A DNA stretch of 64,000 nt from NCBI GenBank assembly GCA_037176705.1, contig CM073885.1, positions 165,406,290 to 165,470,289 on the forward strand. The letters are read 5' to 3'. Shown piece by piece: positions 57,980-64,000 of this stretch. Position 1 is the stretch's first letter. Each line of letters opens with the position of its first letter. The position numbers were made by a program, and so were the translations under genes. The notes beneath the pieces are model-generated. The model was not told the DNA's origin and ran no database searches. It saw only the letters and a list, made by a program, of their open reading frames with translations. This DNA comes from Molossus alvarezi. Its lineage: Eukaryota; Chordata; Mammalia; Chiroptera; Molossidae.

Positions 57980-58125
57980 TGTATGCACTCATTAGTTTAT
58001 TCAACAAATATTTACTGAGCAACTACTATGTGCTCAGTCTGTGACAGGCGCCAAGGTTAGAAGAACCATGAACAAGCTTTATGGAGTTGATAGTTTTCTT
58101 AAAGAGAGAATACAGAAAGCAAACA
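57980..58125 (+). repeat. ancient dispersed repeat, 5' part
   Basis: TTTATTCAACAAATATTTACTGAGCAACTACTATG-type start (two adjacent motifs), then GACAGGCGCCAAGGTTAGAA. Confidence 0.55.
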
Positions 58126-60126
58126 TTTTTTTTTAGGAGAGAATACTAAATTGTGACACATAGTATCCTATTCCACTATTCATCAGAATGGCAATTGTTT
58201 TTCTTTGCTTCAAAACTACAGTGAAGGCCAGTGGAGAAAAGGTACACTGTCTCTCCCACCACAAGGCTTGTCTTCCTAAATTCTATTTATCAACCTGAGA
58301 AGGACACATTGGCTGAAGAAAGAGAAAATTCAAATACTTCAACAGACCATGACCAAAATAGAGCTAAATAATTATTTCTAAGAAAATGAAATTACTTTTT
58401 ATCACCACACACTGAATAGCTTTCCTGATTGTTCCCTGTAAGTCTGTAATAGCACTGGTCACAGAACACACAATTCCTGATAATAGACAATACAACTGAA
58501 AAAATTAGTCTCCTGTGTGCAAAATAACGTTCGCCACAATGGACAATTCGTGCTTGCTCTCTCTGGACCTCTGCTGAACAGAATACCGGTGCAGGCTAAT
58601 TATACGAGCTAGCTGAAAATTGTGTGTGTACTGAAAAGGCATCCCCCTAAAGAATAGCAGAGAAAAGGTCTTAGCACCAAATACAAGGCGACAGAAAAAA
58701 AGCAAGACAGCAAACATGAGACCGTGTGCACAGGCATTCTCATTAGCAGACTGCAGTCGACGATGTTTGTGGATGCGCTTAAAGGAGTTGTAAAGTTCTC
58801 TGCCTCAAGAAAAGAACACCTCCCAGGATGCAGGAATGCTCCCCAATGCTGACTCAAGGGCTCTGCTTCAATGCACAGCCATGGATCAGCCTCCCGTTGA
58901 GGACTTTTGTCACTTGAGGTGCAAAAATAGTTCCTATCAGAAAGAGAGTTGAGGAGTCAAAGGCAACTTGCACACACGGATTCACATGTTGGGCAAGGAG
59001 CACCACTGGCTTGTCACAGGAGATGCTAGAGCGAGGCTCAGTTTTTCCACGTTCACTCTTCATGGCACGTGGTGGCATTTATGTGCAAGAAGCTGAGAAT
59101 GCGAGTCCCTCGGAAAAAGTTTCAGAAAGAGCCTAACAGACGACAAACAAATGACTCCAACATGATCAGAACAGATGTGCAGCACCGTCTATAATGCATG
59201 AGCTACTTTAAGTCCACCCTCAAATCCCGTGCATTTATTGTTCCAGAAGAGAAGCATTGGCAAGTGTTCATTCGAGCCCATCTGCTCCAAGCAGAGTCCT
59301 GGCAGGAAGGATGGCTTAAAGAAGGGATGTTTCCTAAAGGCCTGGGCCAAATGTAGGGAAATCCAAGAACAGTACTAGAGGGCTATTTACCGCTTAGCCC
59401 TAAGCTGAAGATTCCAGGGGAGGGAGGGAGGGGGAAGGCATAAAGGAGGGAAAGGACAAAGAGGGGAGAAGAGTCCTAATGAAAGGCCTTCATTCAGGGT
59501 GCAGTACCATCCTTCAGTCAGGGGTGTGACTGACCTGGAGCAACACCACAAGAAGAAACCTTCTTCCCTTCTTCCCGTTCTCTCATTAATTTCTAGTGCT
59601 CCTCTCTGGGTCAAATCTAGAGGGAACCAGGTGACAAAGGAGCCTACAGATAAAGTGCTTGTAGGTTGCCTTCCCAGAGTGAAGAACAACCCAGACTAAC
59701 TGTGGCGAAGAGAAAGGTGGATCCGGTATGGCAAATGGAAGGTTCTTCACACAGTTGATTTCTCTGGGAAGCTTAGGGCCCATCAGTTGGAATTTAAAGA
59801 AAAAGAGAACAAAAATTGTAAACCTTTTGTAATAAACTGAGCTAATATACAGGATTGGATTGTTAAACCAGACTAACTCAAATCAGAGATCTCAACCAGT
59901 AGCAGACTTTCCTACTAATTTCAAGGATCCAGTCAGCCAAGAGTCTCCGCAGACCGAGCAGAGAGGAGCCTGCAGCACAGGGGTACCCTCACTGGTCCTG
60001 TCTCCTTGCCCTGGGCTTAGAATAGCAGGTGAGGTCTCAAAATGAGGTCCATGAGGTTCCTTACACAGCAGAAACATTTAAACTACGGAACGTTTCCCTT
60101 TATACCAGAGACTCGGACGGCTTAGG
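58126..60126. other. 2 kb anonymous intron
   Basis: No transposable element or splice-bounded exon recognised. Short frames occur on both strands. Confidence 0.45.
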
Positions 60127-60191
60127 AGCCAGCAAAACCACACATAGTTCTTAGTGAATATGGACCCAGGGACAGATGAGCAGCGTCCCCA
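60127..60191 (+). repeat. 65-bp exact direct repeat, copy 1
   Basis: Begins AGCCAGCAAAACCACACATA and ends GATGAGCAGCGTCCCCA. Identical to 61079-61143, 952 bp away. Not part of any recognised mobile element. Confidence 0.95.
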
Positions 60192-60340
60192 GGGAGACCT
60201 GCCTCATAAAGCCAGGGTTCCATTTACTGTACGCAATACTTTAGCCAGGGTACAGCAAATACCATGGGTCTATAACCCAGAGGTGCAGTTAAAAAGAGAT
60301 TAGACCAGGTTGCCTACCTTGGTCTCTCCACCCCCCGCCC

Positions 60341-60359
60341 CCACACACACACACACACA
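60341..60359. repeat. (CA)n microsatellite
   Basis: Eight to nine CA units in a C-rich context. Confidence 0.9.
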
Positions 60360-60454
60360 ACCTCCCACACCCCCAGGGAAGGGAGTGGATGATTTTGGGC
60401 ATCTTTTTAAATTCCTTCCTCCCACAAACACAATGTTTAAAATTAAAAAAAGAA

Positions 60455-60562
60455 GAAGTGGTGGGGGGGCAAAGGGGGAAGAGAGGGAGAGGGAGAGGGG
60501 GAGGGAGGGAGGGAGGAAAGGAGGGAGGGAGAGAGGTAATTTTAGGAAGAGAAAGAGAAAAT
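60455..60562. repeat. GA/GGGA-rich low-complexity tract
   Basis: Purine-only sequence of about 100 bp built from GGGA, GAGG and AGAG units. It creates spurious Arg/Gly/Glu-rich frames. Confidence 0.9.
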
Positions 60563-60631
60563 ATATAAAAATATGGAGGAGGGAAGGTCACTGGGTGTCC
60601 CTCGCATGAGGAAATCTGCTGTACCTCTTAC

Positions 60632-60688
60632 CTTGAACAATCTCCCCACGTTGTCAGCAAGCCCAAGGTGAGACGCAACTGCGATGCG
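60632..60688 (-). other. candidate in-frame cassette exon in ST8SIA6 intron 2
   Basis: A 57-bp segment is bounded by a good acceptor (pyrimidine tract then CCCCCAAAG) and a strong donor (CAAG|GTAAGAGG). Its length is a multiple of three. In the phase fixed by exons 2 and 3 it would add 19 codons without a stop (beginning S-ASQLRLTLG). The ST8SIA6 protein I know joins exon 2 directly to exon 3, so this is at most an alternative exon. It could equally be chance. Confidence 0.25.
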
Positions 60689-61078
60689 CTTTGGGGGAGA
60701 GTACAGGTGTAACCACATGCCCCACCCAGAAGGTGCCTTCTTGCGCACTCTCAGCCTCTACTCAGTCCAGATACGAGCAGCGCAGGGCCTCTGCCCTCAG
60801 GCTCCTAGGCCACCAGTGGCTCTTCTGTGCCTGAAGCGCTGTAGCTTTTCCATCTCCTTTTCCCCAGTTTGGAGAGGATGGGGTCATGAACTCCCTGAAC
60901 ATACAGCATTGCAAGCAGGTGTGGGGAGGTAGGGAGTGAGCCACAGCTGGGACTTGGGGTAAATCTGCTCACCTCTGGGATTGTAAGCAATTTAATACAA
61001 GTGTGCATTTTTTTTTAAAAAAATCGGGTCCAGAATGTTTATAGGATTCTCAAAAAGATTGAAGGCCTATAACAGTTT

Positions 61079-61143
61079 AGCCAGCAAAACCACACATAGT
61101 TCTTAGTGAATATGGACCCAGGGACAGATGAGCAGCGTCCCCA
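61079..61143 (+). repeat. 65-bp exact direct repeat, copy 2
   Basis: Identical to 60127-60191; flanks differ on both sides. Its right end lies 165 bp from the exon 2 donor. Confidence 0.95.
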
Positions 61144-61308
61144 CCAGCAGGGTCTGATCCTGGGCCACACCGTTCGGCCCTGGTCCATCCTCCTTACCCA
61201 CTGGAGCATCCAAGCTCAAGGTCAAGCCTGAGCCGGAACGTAGTCTCACCTTCCAGATGTTTTCAAAGATGCTATAAAATATTTTGAATATAAAAGAGTA
61301 GAACTTAC

Positions 61309-61398
61309 CTTTTTGTCTTGTTCAATAGTGCCTCAAAGCCATTTTGCAGACTCGTGCATCTCTCTGTCAGTTGGAGCGACTTTTCACTCAGATAGGTG
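61309..61398 (-). CDS. ST8SIA6: ST8SIA6 coding exon 2 (luminal stem)
   Basis: This 90-bp exon has acceptor ATGAAACAG|C behind a pyrimidine-rich stretch and a strong donor AAAAAG|GTAAGT. Two of the three frames are closed. The open one reads TYLSEKSLQLTERCTSLQ and ends in LLNKTK, matching the luminal stem of ST8SIA6 just after the membrane anchor. It contains an NKT glycosylation sequon and one Cys. One base carries over from exon 1 and two bases (AG) pass to exon 3, giving Arg at the junction where I recall Gly in human. The stem is the fastest-evolving part of this family, so the substitutions are expected. Exon 1 (start codon, short cytoplasmic tail, signal anchor) was not found between 61399 and 64000 and is presumably further upstream. 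The number 2 is inferred from protein position. Confidence 0.93.
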
Positions 61399-61899
61399 CT
61401 GTTTCATGAGAGAGATTTTAAAGAAAGATTGGTTTAAAATGAACACTTACAAGATGTTGTTAACAGAAATCAGATTTAATTGCTAAAGTGTGTTCAAATG
61501 AAGTCTGGTTTTTATTCCATTATTGGATGTCTCCATGGAAAAGGAAATTGATATTTTCACTTCTGATGGGTCTAAATTTAACAACAACAACAAAAAGTGC
61601 ACACTACAACGTCAAAAAGAAAAGAACTCCCTGGGGAAGACTTTATATTTTCATATTGTGAGGTTATTATGTACAATGCATGAGTTACTAAATAGTTTTA
61701 ATCATTGTGTGTGTGAGAGGACTTTATTTTCCCAAGTCGGTGTCTCTGGTGGGAAGCACACAGACACAGGAGGTCAATAGTTCTCTCCTAAAAGGATGCA
61801 TGGTAAATCTGGTCTCTGATTATTACAGTAGTTATGACAGGAGGCCTGTGGCTGTCACTTTATGCACCTGAAAAATTGGAGCTGGAACAAAACCAAATC

Positions 61900-62095
61900 A
61901 AAAAGCAAGGGGTTATGGAGTCAGGCTGCCCAAGGAGCCTGGTGGATGTACTGTAGGCTAGTAAACCACTCTAGGCCTCAGTTTCCATCTCTAGTCCTCC
62001 CCTCCTGGTGTTATTAACACGACATGCACAATGACATAGAAAAGCACTTGGTACTTGGTTCCATGCCTGAAACAATAAATGCTCCAAAAAGTATC
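61900..62095 (+). mobile_element. MIR SINE (diverged)
   Basis: ATGGAGTCAGGCTGCCCAAG, AACCACTCTAGGCCTCAGTT, TGACATAGAAAAGCACTTGG, AAACAATAAATGCTCC follow MIR order. Confidence 0.65.
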
Positions 62096-62159
62096 ACAAA
62101 TCACTTCCCTTAGACTTCAAATCGTGGGTCTAACTCCGACTACTGTCAATACATTTATT

Positions 62160-62830
62160 TAACCACCCTGAAGGTATCTGCTGAAGACATCTTAACATGG
62201 GCTGGGGGGCCAGGCACAGGATGCGTAGGTCGTGACAGTGGATAAGACAGACACAGTCCCTTTCCCTAGTGGAGCTTGCAGTCTGGTTAGGGAGCAAGAT
62301 CTATCCAACACAAAACCATGTAAATGAATGTAGTACAGAACTATGAATTGTGATCAGGATCGTTAAAACAGCAGTAGGTGCCACGGAGGAGTGTAATGGG
62401 AAGACCCCTGCGCACGGAGGGGCCTCTGAGATCGTGTCATTTAGGTGGTGATCTCAAGGATAATCCAAACGAGCTAGCTGAACTTTGGGGGGAGAGAGAG
62501 AGAGAGAAAGAGAGAGTGTTAGCGGTGGGGGAGGGGCATTCCAGGCAGAGGGAAAGCATGTGCAAAGGCCCTGGAATGGGGAGTGACCCTGAGTGTTTGA
62601 GGAACTGAGAGAAGGCAGGTGGGGCTCCCGGCTAAAGGGAGTTTGTAGCGAGAAGGGGCCGGAGTGCACAGGCCTGTGAATTTATCTGAAGGAGGAGGAG
62701 CCGCGGAAGGTTGGGGCAGGGAGTGATGTGACCTGCTGTATGCTTTAAGAGGTTCACTGCGGGAAGAAATGAAGTGAGGGGAAGCAGGACTTCAGAAAAG
62801 GCGGGAGTTAGGAGGCCTCTGCGCGGTTCT
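62160..62830 (+). repeat. ancient dispersed repeat, long copy
   Basis: GACACAGTCCCTTTCCCTAG, GGGCATTCCAGGCAGAGGGA, AGCATGTGCAAAGGCCCTGG, GAGTGATGTGACCTGCTGTA are its diagnostic motifs in order. A (GA)n run lies at 62486-62517. Confidence 0.6.
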
Positions 62831-63916
62831 CGGAGAGAGCCGGTGGCAACTTAGACTGTGCTGTCATAAAGGCACCCAGCTCACGGTCGCTTTCCGTAAC
62901 AAAGTGCTGTTTCTTGCTCATGAAATGCCCACTGCACGACGGGCTGGCCCTCTAGGGCACTGAGCTCCATTCGTGCAGTTTAGGGACCCAGACTGCTCCG
63001 GTCTTGGGGCACCTTCACGGCCACAGCCTGCTTCCCTACGTGCGGTGGCAGGACGTGCTGGCCGCACACCCCCGGGTCACATGCCCAACCTGATGGCAAA
63101 GTGGGAGGCAGAAGACAGCGACCGTCCTGAGTGCCCAGAAAGAGGGGAGATGGGGATACAGACATGGGCGATGGCACCGCGCTGTCCATCACTCCACGCG
63201 AAGAGACGCCTACAGATTTAAGATCTATTCTGGAGATAAGACTGACAGGACTTCAAAATAAACTGGATATGGGAGGTGAGGGAGCAGGCGGTGTACGGGG
63301 CGAGATATAAACAAGAAAGTTTCATAACTGATTTGCCTACAAACACTGAGCACAGAGTACATATGGGCTCATAAAACTCCTCTTTATCCTGATAGGATGT
63401 CCTCCCCTCCCCCACTGCCGCCCTCCTCCTCCTCCCTCCTTCTGTCTACATGCCTCACCTTCTGTGCTTCCTGAATGTATTACCATACTTTCCAAGGATT
63501 TGTTTATTTCTAATTGGCTGTGTGTTTTATTCCGGCAGCGCTGTTAATGAAGCGAATTACCAAGCAGCAGTGCTTTGCATGATGATGGCTTTGCAGTGTT
63601 GAACTGCAGAACTGGAACGGGCAGGCAGCACAGCATTTCACGTCCTACAACTTTCCTTAAAGCGGAAAGTATCTCGATTAATAAAAAGTCAGTTTCGAAC
63701 GGTTTTGCCCAACTAAATCACAGAAGAGCCATGGAAGGCAAATGAAGTGTCCGGGGTAAAACGGCAGCGAGAGGAGGAAGTCACAGGGAAAACGGGGTCT
63801 TGGGTGTCAGAAGGACCAGCCTTAGCACCTGGGCTCCACTCTCTGACTGTGGTCTTTGAACCTAAGGGTTCCCTTTTTTAAAAAAATATTGAATCAATAA
63901 AGTAGTTATAGGGATG

Positions 63917-64000
63917 TTACAGATCGAACGTTTGCATCCCCCTAAATTCAATCATTGAAATCCCCCAAGATGATGGTATTAGGAGGGGGAGCCTTTTGGG
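63917..64000 (+). mobile_element. MaLR (MLT1-type) LTR, 5' end, cut by the window edge
   Basis: GTTACAGATCGAACGTTTGC, ATCCCCCTAAATTCAATCAT, GATGATGGTATTAGGAGGGG correspond to the start of an MLT1-like LTR. The rest lies beyond base 64000. Confidence 0.6.

Larger units (their letters stand above)
30426..61308 (-). other. ST8SIA6: ST8SIA6 intron 2 (30.9 kb)
   Basis: The intron between exons 2 and 3 is phase 2. It holds most of the young L1 and DNA transposon insertions in the window and one 57-bp candidate cassette exon (60632-60688). Confidence 0.88.
61399..64000 (-). other. ST8SIA6: ST8SIA6 intron 1, 3' part
   Basis: This is sequence upstream of exon 2 on the coding strand. It contains MIR fragments (about 61900-62090 and 63790-63850), an ancient dispersed repeat (62160-62830) and the start of a MaLR LTR at the edge. 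No first exon or CpG-island promoter was recognised. The stretch 62830-63790 outside these repeats shows nothing I can assign. Confidence 0.8.

Noticed and set aside
60289..60609. Proline-rich (minus) and Arg/Gly-rich (+) frames of about 100 codons
   Set aside because: They span (CA)n and GA-rich low-complexity DNA.
60632..60688. Reading this segment as RIAVASHLGLADNVGRLFK in phase 0
   Set aside because: That frame looks protein-like but does not match the phase-2 introns of ST8SIA6, and I know no gene with this peptide. Only the cassette-exon possibility in the correct phase is kept, at low confidence.
62830..64000. Search for ST8SIA6 exon 1 and promoter
   Set aside because: No ATG followed by a signal-anchor sequence with a donor, and no CpG island, was seen. 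Exon 1 is presumed to lie outside the window.
1..64000. Helitron (HeliBat-like) copies
   Set aside because: No CTAG-type 3' end with a preceding hairpin and matching 5' end was spotted. A proper library search could still find degraded pieces.

Overview
The window is mammalian nuclear DNA from a bat, most likely a yangochiropteran (vesper-bat-like) species. About 37 copies of the bat tRNA-derived Ves-type SINE are scattered through it. It also carries a SPIN-type hAT element, other cut-and-paste DNA transposons, young L1 elements and L1 derivatives that contain only ORF1. These sit on the usual older mammalian background of MIR, MaLR and ERVL LTRs and L1M. I saw no Helitron-type (HeliBat-like) copy, so the family within the bats stays open.

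The only gene I can support is ST8SIA6 (alpha-2,8-sialyltransferase 6), on the minus strand. Three consecutive coding exons are present: 61309-61398 (90 bp), 30339-30425 (87 bp) and 736-880 (145 bp). All have canonical AG/GT borders and compatible phases, and they join into one uninterrupted reading frame that follows the known ST8SIA6 protein through its stem into the start of the catalytic domain. The first exon (cytoplasmic tail and membrane anchor) lies beyond 64000. The exons carrying the sialylmotifs lie to the left of base 1. The window is therefore the end of intron 1, all of intron 2 (30.9 kb), all of intron 3 (29.5 kb) and the start of intron 4.

Layout. 1-735: intron 4. 881-30338: intron 3, with MIRs, a MaLR provirus-like remnant (4424-6663), MLT-type LTRs, many SINEs and a mariner-like MITE (28727-28857). 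30426-61308: intron 2, with an old L1M carrying nested young insertions (32330-38575), a SPIN MITE (38809-39030), an ORF1-only L1 with a 5' inversion (40142-41890), a near full-length ORF1-only (HAL1-like) element (52385-55003) that itself hosts a DNA transposon with 20-bp terminal inverted repeats (53720-54165), and SINE clusters. 61399-64000: end of intron 1, with MIR and ancient repeats and the start of another MaLR LTR at the right edge.

SINE shorthand used below. Class A: head containing GGCTCAGCGGTTAGAGC, 3' end containing TCCTCGGGTGAGGAT. Class B: head containing GGCTCAGTGGTTGAGC followed by CCATGCACCAAGAGG, 3' end TAAAATCAATAAA. Class C: head containing AGCTCAGTTGGTTAGAGC. Family names for transposable elements are recognised by eye, not by a database search. 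No bacterial or viral gene system is present, and I found no wholly new system. The most notable items are the ORF1-only L1 lineage, the two DNA transposon insertions, a possible in-frame cassette exon of ST8SIA6, a 65-bp exact duplication close to exon 2, and two short tRNA-head-only SINE copies that share one 3' boundary.
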